Assembly (NCBI GenBank): GCA_900541645.1
Contig: UQKQ01000003.1
Coordinates: forward strand, 101,228-165,227
DNA: 64,000 nucleotides
Direction: 5' to 3'
Source: an uncultured Collinsella sp.
GTDB lineage: Bacteria; Actinomycetota; Coriobacteriia; Coriobacteriales; Coriobacteriaceae
Below the pieces are notes generated by a model. The model saw nothing but the letters and a program-made list of their open reading frames with translations, did not search any database and was not told where the DNA came from. Numbering within the stretch: position 1 is the first letter of the stretch; the number at the start of each line of letters is the position of its first letter. Positions 8,801 through 16,580 of the stretch are shown piece after piece. Made by a program: the position numbers and the translations under genes.

Positions 8801-10185
8801 GCGCATCGTACGCCGTGATTGGCCAGTCCATTGCGGGCTGGGGCGTTATGTCACCAGACGCCATGGTACCCCGTGCGGTGCCGTGGCCACAACATTCGGG
8901 CTTTTTGGCAACCGTCAACGAGCAACTGCAGCATGTTACTTGGACGCGAGGTGCATCGGCATTTGCAACGCAGCCCGTGGGTGCCGCAGGCTGTGGCCCG
9001 GCATCGTTTAGCGTGAGCAACAACGGCAGGTGCGTGCTCTATGTAGAGAACACCGATGGCAAGGTGGGACAAACCTACGACGAAGAAGGCAACCCGGTGG
9101 CAGTGATGGGCAAGCACTTCCGCATCTTCGCCAGCACCTTGGCAGGCGGTCTGTTCACGGAACCGTTCGTGATGTGCGAGCTGGACCATCCCGTCGATCA
9201 AATAACGACATTTTTGACGTCGGGAGGCATGCTCTCCACGCTCGCTACGCACATTGTGAGCGCGGAGAAGAGCGAGGCAGAGCTACGCGGCATCGAAGTG
9301 CCCTTGGTAGCGTGTGCCACTCCGACGGGCGCGGTCGCCACCTCGGGCGCAGTGGTGCCCGGAGCAGCAGGCGAATCCTTCATGGTCACGGTGCGAAACG
9401 ACGGCAACACCTTGCTGACCGCCGGCACGATCGATCTGTATCGAGAGGGCTCCAGCCAGCCGTTCTCCAGCGCATCCATCGGATTCGGAGTGAACGCACG
9501 TATGGCATCGATCTACGATCCAGAGCTTGCCGAGGACGCTTCGGCCAACGACATGGCACACGTGAAGTACGCACTCGAGACGCTGGGCGAACATTTTGCG
9601 ACGCACCCGCTGGTAGCCGACAACGGCAACGCCGTGCTGGCACCGGGTTGCACGGCACAGTTCCGCATGAGCTTCGCTATCCCCGAGAGTTGGAGCGACG
9701 AAGTGGGCAAACGCGTGACGCTGTATGCGAAGGCGCGTGACCTGGTGGCGCTCGATCCCGTAACGCTCGAGGAAATTCGACCGGGTGCAAACTCGGCGCT
9801 GGGTGCCGTATTGCACGAGCTTCATGTGCCCGACGCGGCATGCGAGCGCTCAGAAGTTCAGGTCGGCGTCTGCGACAGCGCGGATACGACAGGACTTCAC
9901 GACGCCCCGATGACAGCAGACGGCGACGGTGGCTCGAGTGGCGGCGGTGCTGACGAGGGCGGCGGCTCCGGCGGAAGCAGCTCCGGCAGCGGCAAGGACC
10001 ACGGCAATAACAAGTGCTCCGGAAAAGCGGGCGCGCTTGCGGGCACGGGCGATGTCAACGCTCCCCTTACGGCAGCCGCTGCAGTACTCGCCGCGGCAGG
10101 CGCCGGCCTCGTCGCCTACAGCGCCCGCCGCACGGCGCTCAAAAAAGACACCGCCAATGAGACCAATTCGGATAGGCCTCGCTAG
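5818..10185 (+). CDS. Very large cell-wall-anchored surface protein (LAxTG type)
   Basis: A 1455-residue exported protein. The N-terminus MLDRRSLLVAGASSLAS is a signal peptide with an RR pair like Tat signals, followed by a likely cleavage region near SANA. Close behind is a possible carboxypeptidase-regulatory or Ig-like domain (PVKGAQVTLTSRYAAG...TDDEGTAIFEV). The C-terminus has a Gly/Ser linker (about 1365-1395), then LAGTG (about 1407-1411), a hydrophobic helix and a basic tail, a sortase signal with Ala in place of Pro. The ATG at 5818 has GGGAG 8 nt upstream; the open frame starts 32 codons earlier. The long middle has no domain I recognise. Surface adhesin or matrix protein is a guess. 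Confidence 0.85.
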   Translation: MLDRRSLLVAGASSLASIMLPRVPGSANAFILPFAPTEAYADEKDPFRVLVLSRTMFGVVVVDVANKNMPVKGAQVTLTSRYAAGKQLTATTDDEGTAIFEVAPLSEGYVDEATLLDAYDFNGGISISMAGYRDVEIPLARIQGGTAITAPTRPLSDGEPYFRQLTFDEWDIQYAEATFMALPKNDTANEQPDTHAFTVQARLPQGGQATLRINKVTPAAGSSPETVTQIGQIKASASGSDNLATFTLEDKFLDAASGLLEEGCKLRFVLDYQGKTYTLSSHMAVVTAPAAKSESGSTTIIPTTMDQEITPFDFPAAFPGIGGNKFTCWMPSFPILFDFSFAGYVLFGGGYKPASYMNDSGNPDPEYWKKSPRESGAKQANRYLDEMEGKWNQYKSMSAGSGTDPRNTKLLRHHCTLLFTMDIATQLYGSLAYDWVGKTWGDNNDPAYGNIKALFQVRTDLNWTEQFTLGPVPFFLNVNPWVLAKLALAVGAHTHGSGAAFFKNISLDYSNTSGSFTIQIGLAVTFGAGVAGVASSAVRGAASLTLFIGYEKADGHQLPRLRVGADVDVDVILQFVMFKWTTKAWSGSWPTLIDSWNMSVNNGDQYVLQRSELALGGDTPYTLDARFGSAGSIEAGGVPQFIASATIVTNAELLARAEVKATAVNAAPVVRDWDQAVTRIELEADSESDDTGQIEHFVHALVENDENAAPMYEYTYIGQSTNAVADPNANSAGVSEDERGGIKPSSDNVLFSGVLSEAHMKLTMIAGVECLFRIASVRYGDNGRSRLVVHTKANGTWSAPTPVDFPLGFGENDVERDSIYDYDFDVVEYTDGRGNQDAYVLLVSGERPAGDNTLFDTASTAGMLSVVRLRISNDEIRVVSHASWRSISRGRLQEDGYHCLQCPRITVGKTLVDGRLSGAYLHRRGTSAEKALGNEAEVALECFTLWSDVSGDSLTFRQVLRFPQAPSSIELGEPENINGKMVVPVAYETADGCGCASYAVIGQSIAGWGVMSPDAMVPRAVPWPQHSGFLATVNEQLQHVTWTRGASAFATQPVGAAGCGPASFSVSNNGRCVLYVENTDGKVGQTYDEEGNPVAVMGKHFRIFASTLAGGLFTEPFVMCELDHPVDQITTFLTSGGMLSTLATHIVSAEKSEAELRGIEVPLVACATPTGAVATSGAVVPGAAGESFMVTVRNDGNTLLTAGTIDLYREGSSQPFSSASIGFGVNARMASIYDPELAEDASANDMAHVKYALETLGEHFATHPLVADNGNAVLAPGCTAQFRMSFAIPESWSDEVGKRVTLYAKARDLVALDPVTLEEIRPGANSALGAVLHELHVPDAACERSEVQVGVCDSADTTGLHDAPMTADGDGGSSGGGADEGGGSGGSSSGSGKDHGNNKCSGKAGALAGTGDVNAPLTAAAAVLAAAGAGLVAYSARRTALKKDTANETNSDRPR

Positions 10186-10234
10186 CTCCTAGTTACTTTT
10201 GTGAGAGACGCTGAATCGGCTCATCGAACATCAA

Positions 10235-10270
10235 AATGGGCTGGTTCTGGATACCCAGAGCCGGCCCATT
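10235..10270 (-). terminator. Hairpin between surface protein and small membrane gene
   Basis: AATGGGCTGGTTCTGG pairs with CCAGAGCCGGCCCATT across a short loop, with two G-U pairs. Read on the minus strand it is followed by TTTTGATGTT. It lies 5 nt beyond the stop of the minus-strand gene at 10276 and probably terminates both converging transcripts. Confidence 0.65.
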
Positions 10271-10275
10271 ACGCA

Positions 10276-10524
10276 TTAGATGTCGCCAGCGGAGTCGAGC
10301 TCGGCTTCGATCTTTGCGCGGCGCCTTTTCGCCGTGAAAAACGTTGCGCACAGGACAGCAAACGTGGCCGCGAAAATCGTCGCACCGCAGAACACGCCCG
10401 TGGCCAGATTCGCCAACCAAAAGACGCTTTCGAGCGGTACGATCTGCGCCTCAGCGATACAGCGCATTGCGGCAATAACAAGCGCGAACGCGGCGCTTAT
10501 GGAAACCATGTCCGCCATCGCCAT
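10276..10524 (-). CDS. Small two-helix membrane protein
   Basis: An 82-residue product with two hydrophobic helices (VSISAAFALVIAAM and FWLANLATGVFCGATIFAAT region) and a charged tail TAKRRRAKIEAELDS. No family is recognised. A terminator-like hairpin follows the stop, which supports a real gene. No clear ribosome binding site precedes the ATG at 10524; the ATG two codons later is an alternative. Confidence 0.5.
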   Translation of the reverse strand: MAMADMVSISAAFALVIAAMRCIAEAQIVPLESVFWLANLATGVFCGATIFAATFAVLCATFFTAKRRRAKIEAELDSAGDI

Positions 10525-10559
10525 GTGGACATAACAATTTCGATTCGCTTTTCAATCTT

Positions 10560-10661
10560 ACTCGGGCAGAACCGACTCGGTTTTGTCCGAGTAAACTCGA
10601 GCATAAACTGATTCATGCGATACAATTAACTCGGACAAAACCGAGTCGGAAGGAACCGAGT
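10560..10661. promoter_or_regulatory. Symmetric multi-site operator over promoter of the 10664 ATPase gene
   Basis: Two 18-bp palindromes of the form ACTCGG-N6-CCGAGT lie at 10575-10592 and 10629-10646. Each is flanked outward by one more half-site exactly 15 nt away (ACTCGG at 10560, CCGAGT at 10656). The whole 102-bp block is symmetric about 10610/10611. A TACAAT -10-like box is at 10621-10626, between the palindromes, and the right half-site follows the AAGGA ribosome site of the downstream gene. This reads as a repressor operator, or as RNA stems masking the ribosome site. Confidence 0.7.
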
Positions 10662-10663
10662 AA

Positions 10664-12046
10664 GTGGAATTCATTGGCAGGGAGCGTGAACTCGCCCGTA
10701 TTAAGAAAACGCTCAAGGCGCCCGAACAGCGCAATGTTCTCATTTACGGCAGGCGTCGTGTCGGCAAAAGTGAGCTCATCAAGCAGGCGCTAACCGATTT
10801 GTCGGGCGTCGCAACGGTCTATTACGAGTGCCGCCAAACCTCCGAGGCAGACAACCTAGAGAGTCTGTCCGCCCTTGTTGCTGAAGCGCTGAGCTTTCCT
10901 CCGCTCGCCTTCACAGGCATCCGCGAGCTCATCGAATTTCTGTTTGCCCAAGCCAAAGACAAGAACGTTACCCTTGTTCTCGACGAATACCCCTACTTGA
11001 GAGATGCGGTTAAAGGCTTAGACAGCATTCTCCAGACCTCAATCGACGCTCACAGGGAAGACTCACGTTTAAACATTGTCCTGTGCGGCTCCTACGTTGA
11101 GATTATGAAATCCCTCATCGAGCATGAGAGCCCCCTCTACGGGCGAATTGATCTCGCGCTTGAGCTTAAGCCCATGGACTACTTTGACGCTGCGAAATTC
11201 TATCCCGCGTTCTCGCCCGAGGACAAGGTGCGGCTCTATAGCGTTTTTGGCGGCATCCCCTTTTACAATCGCCTCATCGATCAGTCCCAAAGCGTACGCG
11301 ACAACATCATCGAGCTCGTCACAGAACCTGGCGCCCGCTTAGAAAGCGAAGTGCCGTCCTATCTCAACGCCGAGATCTCGAAAATGACCAACGCCAACGA
11401 AGTTTTTGGGGCTCTCGCACAAGGTTACTCCCGTTGGGGGGACGTGTTGGCACAGTCACACGTCTCGAGCGGTCCGGCCATGGCAGATGTACTCGACAAG
11501 CTCATGTCACTCGAAATCGTCCAAAAGCGTGCACCCATCAACGACCCTATGAACAAGCGCAAGTCTGGCTACTTTGTAGTGGACCCACTTTCGCTCTTTT
11601 ACTATCGCTACGTCTTCCGCAATGCCTCCGCGCGTCAGCTGCTCGACCCAGAAGTCTTCTATGATCGTCACGTCTCCCAAGACTTCGAGGAAAACTACGC
11701 TCCACATATGTTTGAGGAGATCTGCCGTCAATACCTCGTACGGCAGAACAGGGCCGGCAAGATCGAACCGGCTTTCGACGCCATAGGCAAGTACTGGTAC
11801 GACGATCCCGCAAACAAAACGAGCGGCGAATTCGATGTGGTAACGCAAGACCCCGAGGGCTACGCATTCTACGAAGCAAAGTTCCGCAAGTCCCCCGTTA
11901 CGCAAAAAATGGTCGATGAGGAAATCACCCAAGTCGAGGCAACGGGGCTCAAGTGCCATCGCTACGGATTCTTCTCCCGCTCGGGCTTCGAAGCTGACGA
12001 AAGCGATCGAACCGTCTTCATCGACCTGCCGCAGATGTTTGAATAG
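10664..12046 (+). CDS. AAA+ ATPase of the archaeal-type ATPase / DUF234 family
   Basis: A 460-residue protein starting at a GTG with AAGGA 10 nt upstream. The P-loop is GRRRVGKSEL (about residues 29-38), Walker B is TLVLDEYPYL, and a sensor-type stretch NIVLCGSYVEIM follows. The C-terminal part (FYYRYVFRNAS and later EFDVVTQDPEGYAFYEAKFR, with E-F-D ... E-A-K) looks like the DUF234 region, which resembles a PD-(D/E)xK nuclease-like fold. Family members are common in bacteria and archaea with no settled function. The gene stands alone behind an elaborate symmetric operator. Confidence 0.85.
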   Translation: MEFIGRERELARIKKTLKAPEQRNVLIYGRRRVGKSELIKQALTDLSGVATVYYECRQTSEADNLESLSALVAEALSFPPLAFTGIRELIEFLFAQAKDKNVTLVLDEYPYLRDAVKGLDSILQTSIDAHREDSRLNIVLCGSYVEIMKSLIEHESPLYGRIDLALELKPMDYFDAAKFYPAFSPEDKVRLYSVFGGIPFYNRLIDQSQSVRDNIIELVTEPGARLESEVPSYLNAEISKMTNANEVFGALAQGYSRWGDVLAQSHVSSGPAMADVLDKLMSLEIVQKRAPINDPMNKRKSGYFVVDPLSLFYYRYVFRNASARQLLDPEVFYDRHVSQDFEENYAPHMFEEICRQYLVRQNRAGKIEPAFDAIGKYWYDDPANKTSGEFDVVTQDPEGYAFYEAKFRKSPVTQKMVDEEITQVEATGLKCHRYGFFSRSGFEADESDRTVFIDLPQMFE

Positions 12047-12085
12047 GACAGGCCCCACCCGCATCCCAAGCATTCATTATCTAAC

Positions 12086-12099
12086 CGAACGATTGTTCG
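12086..12099. promoter_or_regulatory. LexA/DinR-like SOS box
   Basis: CGAACGATTGTTCG, an exact CGAAC-N4-GTTCG palindrome as recognised by Gram-positive LexA, lies 100 nt before the topoisomerase B-subunit ATG at 12199. This would make the topoisomerase pair damage-inducible if functional. Confidence 0.6.
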
Positions 12100-12198
12100 A
12101 TGGAATTCGTGTTAGATGGAATCGTCCGAGGCCTGGGCTATGCTACCTTGACTATCTATATGACTTAAACGCAGCAAAGGAGCACCGAGAGAGCGAGT

Positions 12199-14196
12199 AT
12201 GGCAAAAAACACCGCAAACTATGGTAACGACAGTATCCGCCAGCTCAAGGACGAGGAGCGCGTACGCCTGCGCCCTGCCGTCATCTTTGGCTCGGACGGA
12301 CTCGATGGCTGTGCACACGCTGCCTTCGAGATCCTGTCCAACGCCGTTGACGAGGCGCGCCAGGGTTACGGCAAGCTCATCACCCTTACCGTCTTTCGCG
12401 ATGGCTCCATTCAGGTAGAGGACAACGGCCGCGGCTGCCCGCTCGACTGGAACCCTTCCGAGAAGCGCTTTAACTGGGAGCTCGTCTTTTGCGAGCTCTA
12501 CGCCGGCGGCAAGTATAACAACAACCAGGGCGGCGACTACGACTTCTCGCTCGGCACCAACGGCTTGGGCTCCTGCGCGACCCAGTACGCTTCCGAGTAC
12601 ATGGACGTCACGGTTTGGCGCGACGGCAACAAATACTCCCTGCACTTTAAAAAGGGCAAGGTCGTCGGCGCCAAAAAGAAGGCACTCGAGATTGAGCCCA
12701 GCGACGAAGACCGCACCGGTACCACCATCAAATGGCGCCCCGATCTTGAGGTCTTTACCTCGATTAGCATTCCCCACGACTGGTATCGCGAGACCATGCG
12801 CCGTCAGGCCGTGGTCAACGCCAACGTGACCTTCCGCCTGCGCATCGAGGGCGACGATGGCGAGTTTTCCGAAGAGGATTTTTGCTATCCCAAGGGCATC
12901 GAGGACTACGTGCTCGAGAAGGTCGGTACCGACTACCTTACCGAGCCCTTCTTTATCGAGGCCGACCGTCGCGGTCGCGATCGCGAGGACCTGCCCGACT
13001 ACAACGTAAAAATCACTGCTTGCATGTGCTTCTCGCGCACTTTCATGATGCAGGAGTACTACCACAACTCATCGTGGCTCGAGAACGGCGGCTCGCCCGA
13101 GAAGGCGGCCCGCAGTGCTCTGACCAGCGCCATCGACGCCTACATCAAGCAACAGGGCAAGTACAACAAAAACGAGAGCGGCATCAAATGGCAGGACGTC
13201 CAGGACTGTCTGGTGCTGGTGACCAACTGCTTCTCCACCCAGACGTCCTACGAGAACCAGACTAAGAAGGCCATCAATAACCGCTTTATCCAGCAGGCCA
13301 TGACCGCCTTCTTTAAGGAGCGTCTCTCGACCTACTTGATCGAGAACAAAGACGCCGCCAACAAGATTCTGGAGCAGGTCCTCATCAACAAGCGCTCGCG
13401 CGAGAACGCAGAGAAGACGCGTCAGAGCATCAAGACCAACCTGCAGCAGAAGACCGACATGGCCAACCGCGTGCAGAAATTCATCGACTGCCGCTCCAAG
13501 GACAAGAGCCGTCGCGAGATCTACATCGTAGAGGGCGACTCGGCAGCAGGCGCCATTCGCACCTCGCGCGATGCCGAGTTCCAGGGCGTTATGCCCGTCC
13601 GCGGCAAGATCCTCAACTGCCTGAAGGAGGACTACCCGCGCATCTTTAAGTCCGACATCATCATGGACCTTATGCGTGTGCTGGGCTGTGGCGTGGAGAT
13701 CAAGGACAAGCGCATCAAGAACCTTGGCGCCTTCGACCTGGACAACCTCAACTGGAACAAGGTCATCATCTGTACGGATGCCGACGTCGACGGTTATCAC
13801 ATTCGCACGCTCGTGCTCACCATGCTCTATCGACTGGTGCCCACGCTTATCGACGAGGGCTACGTCTATATCGCCGAGTCGCCGCTCTACGAGATCAATT
13901 GCAAAGAGAAGACCTACTTTGCCTACACCGAGCTCGAGAAGAACGGCATCCTTAAAGAGATCGGCGACCAAAAGTGCTCCATCAACCGCTCCAAGGGTCT
14001 TGGTGAGAACGATCCGGACATGATGTGGCTCACCACCATGAACCCCGAGACGCGCCGCCTGATTAAGGTGGAGCCCGAGGACGTCACCAAGATGGAAACC
14101 ATGTTCAACCTGTTGCTGGGCAACGACGAGGCAGGCCGCAAGCGCCATATCTCCGAGCACGGCAAGGAATACCTGGACCAGCTGGACCTGCAATAG
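12199..14196 (+). CDS. Type IIA DNA topoisomerase subunit B (GyrB/ParE-like, divergent)
   Basis: A 665-residue ATPase subunit of a type IIA topoisomerase. The GHKL ATP site has LSNAVDEAR, EDNGRGCPLDW and GTNGLGS; the TOPRIM domain has IVEGDSAAGA, VRGKILN and the metal-binding DADVDGYHIRTL. Canonical GyrB/ParE read EGDSAGGSAK and PLRGKILN, so EGDSAAGAIR and PVRGK mark this as an unusual branch. AAGGAG lies 18 nt before the ATG. The A subunit follows after 45 nt, so the two form one enzyme. A LexA-like box is upstream. Whether it acts as gyrase or as topoisomerase IV cannot be told from sequence alone. Confidence 0.9.
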   Translation: MAKNTANYGNDSIRQLKDEERVRLRPAVIFGSDGLDGCAHAAFEILSNAVDEARQGYGKLITLTVFRDGSIQVEDNGRGCPLDWNPSEKRFNWELVFCELYAGGKYNNNQGGDYDFSLGTNGLGSCATQYASEYMDVTVWRDGNKYSLHFKKGKVVGAKKKALEIEPSDEDRTGTTIKWRPDLEVFTSISIPHDWYRETMRRQAVVNANVTFRLRIEGDDGEFSEEDFCYPKGIEDYVLEKVGTDYLTEPFFIEADRRGRDREDLPDYNVKITACMCFSRTFMMQEYYHNSSWLENGGSPEKAARSALTSAIDAYIKQQGKYNKNESGIKWQDVQDCLVLVTNCFSTQTSYENQTKKAINNRFIQQAMTAFFKERLSTYLIENKDAANKILEQVLINKRSRENAEKTRQSIKTNLQQKTDMANRVQKFIDCRSKDKSRREIYIVEGDSAAGAIRTSRDAEFQGVMPVRGKILNCLKEDYPRIFKSDIIMDLMRVLGCGVEIKDKRIKNLGAFDLDNLNWNKVIICTDADVDGYHIRTLVLTMLYRLVPTLIDEGYVYIAESPLYEINCKEKTYFAYTELEKNGILKEIGDQKCSINRSKGLGENDPDMMWLTTMNPETRRLIKVEPEDVTKMETMFNLLLGNDEAGRKRHISEHGKEYLDQLDLQ

Positions 14197-14241
14197 CAGC
14201 ACATCGATAACGACGGCCCATAAGAAGTTCAAGAGGAAATC

Positions 14242-16482
14242 GTGGCAAAGAAGAAGACGAAGAACCAGCCAAAGAAAAAGCAGGTCAACGCCGAGAACGT
14301 CATCGGCCTGCACTCCGAGGTCACCGATCAGCCAATCACGCAGACGCTCGAGGTCAACTACATGCCCTACGCCATGAGCGTCAACGTCTCGCGTGCATTC
14401 CCCGAGATCGACGGCTTTAAGCCCTCGCATCGCAAGCTGCTCTACACTATGTACAAGATGGGTCTGCTCAAGGGCGAGCGCCAGAAGAGCGCCAACATCG
14501 TGGGTCAGACCATGAAGCTCAACCCGCACGGCGACGCCGCGATCTACGAGACGATGGTGCGCCTGGCGACGGGTAACGAAGCGCTGCTTGCCCCCTTCGT
14601 GGAGTCGAAGGGCAACTTTGGCAAGTACTATTCGGGCGACCTGAGCTACGCCGCCTCGCGTTACACCGAGGCCAAGCTCTCCCCCATCAGCGCCGAGATC
14701 TTCAAGGACATCGACAAGGACCCGGTCGACTTCGTCGACAGCTACGACGGTGCCATGAAGGAGCCGCGTCTGCTGCCCACCACGTTCCCCAACATCCTCG
14801 TCTCGGCCAACAAGGGCATCGGCGTCGCTATGGCGTCCGATATCTGCGGCTTCAACCTCAACGAGGTCTGCACCGCCACGATGCACTACCTGAAGGACCC
14901 CGACTGCGACCTGCTCGAGTACATGCCCATGCCCGATTTCTCGACCGGCGGCGAGATTATCTACCGCCGCGAGGAGATGGAGAAGATCATCGAGACCGGT
15001 CTTGGCAGCTTCCAGATTCGCTCCCGCTGGCGCTGGATTCCCGAAGAGCGCATCATCGAGGTGTATGAGATCCCCTACACCACCAAGACCGATGTCATCA
15101 TCGAGCGCATCGTCAAGCTCTCCAAGGAGGGCAAGGTCAAAGAGATCGCTGACATCCGCGACGAGACCGACCTCTCGGGCTTGCGCATCGCCATCGACCT
15201 TAAGCGCGGCGTCGACCCCGACAAGCTCATGGCCAAGCTCTATCGCTCGACCACGCTGCAGGACTCGTTCTCGTGCAACTTCAACGTGCTCGTCGACGGC
15301 TATCCCCGTGTTATGGGCGTGCGCCAGATCCTGCGCGAGTGGGTCAAGTGGCGTATTGAGTCCACGCGTCGCCGCATTAACTTTGACCTGGGCAAAAAGT
15401 CCGAGCGCCTGCACCTGCTGCACGGCCTTGAGGCGATCCTGCTCGACATCGACAAGGCGATCGCCATCATCCGCGGCACCAAACTCGAGGCCGAGGTCGT
15501 ACCCAACCTTATGAAGGGTTTCGACATCGACGAGACCCAGGCCGAGTTTGTCGCCGAGCTCAAGCTCCGCAACATCAACGAGGAGTACATCCTCAACCGC
15601 ACCAAGGACATCGCTAAGCTCGAGGGTGAGATTGCCGAGCTTGAGGAGATCCTTTCGAGCGAAGAGAACATCAAGAAGGTCATCAGCGACGAGCTGGCCG
15701 CGGTCAACAAGAAGTACGTGATGCCGCGCCGCACGGGCAGGATCGAGCCCCATGAGGTTATCGAGGTAAGCTTGGAGCCCGAGGTCGAGGAGTACCCGGT
15801 TACGATCATGCTCTCGCGCGATGGCTACCTCAAGAAGATGACGGACCGCGTGCTCAAGAAGGCGACCACGCTCAAGTACAAGGACGGCGACAAACCCTTT
15901 ATCGAGTTCCCGTCCTCCAACACCCACGAGCTGCTGGTCTTTACCAACAAGAGCCAGGTGTACAAGTGCAAGGTCACGGCGTTTGAGGACACCAAGTCGG
16001 CACAGCTGGGCTCGTACCTGCCGACCGATCTTGAGATGGAACCCGACGAGAACGTCATCTGGGTCATCGACCCCGAGGACTACAAGGCCGACGTGCTGTT
16101 CGTCTTTGAGAACGGCCGCGTGGTGCGTGTCGCGCTTGCCGGATACGTTACCAAGACCAACCGCAAGCGCCTCAAAAACGCCATCTATGGTGGCAGCAAG
16201 CTGCTGTATGCCCAGGTGCTCAAGGAAGATCGCGACATCGCGCTGGTCTCGAGCGACTACCGTCTGATGAACTTCAACACGTCGCTGCTCAAGACCAAGA
16301 CGACCACCAACACGCAGGGCGTCCAGGCCTTTACGGCCAAGAAGGGCCGCTCGGTCACCACCGTCGGCACGACCGAGGAAATCCTTGGCGCCGGCGTCTC
16401 GGCCGAGAAGTTCACCGCGCAGAGCCTGCCCTCCGCCGGCGCCCTCATGAAGGAAAATGACATGCCGAGTTTGTTTGACTAA
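14242..16482 (+). CDS. Type IIA DNA topoisomerase subunit A (GyrA/ParC-like, divergent)
   Basis: A 746-residue cleavage subunit with a lysine-rich N-terminal extension (first 14 residues). The catalytic tyrosine is Tyr141 in AASRYTEAKL. The quinolone-determining region reads NPHGDAAIYE (94-103), so the positions matching E. coli GyrA Ser83 and Asp87 are Ala99 and Glu103. A long coiled-coil segment (about 430-490, KDIAKLEGEIAELEEI) precedes a C-terminal region with beta-propeller-like repeats (for example LVFTNKSQVYKCKVTAF and LFVFENGRVVRVALAGY). It is co-transcribed with subunit B. The natural Ala/Glu combination could alter quinolone response. Confidence 0.9.
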   Translation: MAKKKTKNQPKKKQVNAENVIGLHSEVTDQPITQTLEVNYMPYAMSVNVSRAFPEIDGFKPSHRKLLYTMYKMGLLKGERQKSANIVGQTMKLNPHGDAAIYETMVRLATGNEALLAPFVESKGNFGKYYSGDLSYAASRYTEAKLSPISAEIFKDIDKDPVDFVDSYDGAMKEPRLLPTTFPNILVSANKGIGVAMASDICGFNLNEVCTATMHYLKDPDCDLLEYMPMPDFSTGGEIIYRREEMEKIIETGLGSFQIRSRWRWIPEERIIEVYEIPYTTKTDVIIERIVKLSKEGKVKEIADIRDETDLSGLRIAIDLKRGVDPDKLMAKLYRSTTLQDSFSCNFNVLVDGYPRVMGVRQILREWVKWRIESTRRRINFDLGKKSERLHLLHGLEAILLDIDKAIAIIRGTKLEAEVVPNLMKGFDIDETQAEFVAELKLRNINEEYILNRTKDIAKLEGEIAELEEILSSEENIKKVISDELAAVNKKYVMPRRTGRIEPHEVIEVSLEPEVEEYPVTIMLSRDGYLKKMTDRVLKKATTLKYKDGDKPFIEFPSSNTHELLVFTNKSQVYKCKVTAFEDTKSAQLGSYLPTDLEMEPDENVIWVIDPEDYKADVLFVFENGRVVRVALAGYVTKTNRKRLKNAIYGGSKLLYAQVLKEDRDIALVSSDYRLMNFNTSLLKTKTTTNTQGVQAFTAKKGRSVTTVGTTEEILGAGVSAEKFTAQSLPSAGALMKENDMPSLFD

Positions 16483-16520
16483 AACAACGGCGACTAAACC
16501 GTCATGGTTTACAAAGCAGC

Positions 16521-16558
16521 GGGGCCCGGAGCGCAGTAAACGCTGCGCCCCGGGCCCC
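16521..16558. terminator. Strong GC hairpin between convergent genes
   Basis: A 16-bp stem GGGGCCCGGAGCGCAG with one mismatch and a 6-nt loop, 39 nt after the topoisomerase stop and 23 nt before the end of the convergent ATPase gene. No U-tract; a bidirectional terminator is likely. Confidence 0.7.
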
Positions 16559-16580
16559 ATGCATTACACCAGCATCATCC

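Noticed and set aside
13069..16560. Minus-strand open frame of 1163 codons opposite the topoisomerase genes
   Set aside because: It is an antisense shadow produced by strong codon bias; both topoisomerase genes opposite it have complete catalytic motifs, and it has no ribosome site.
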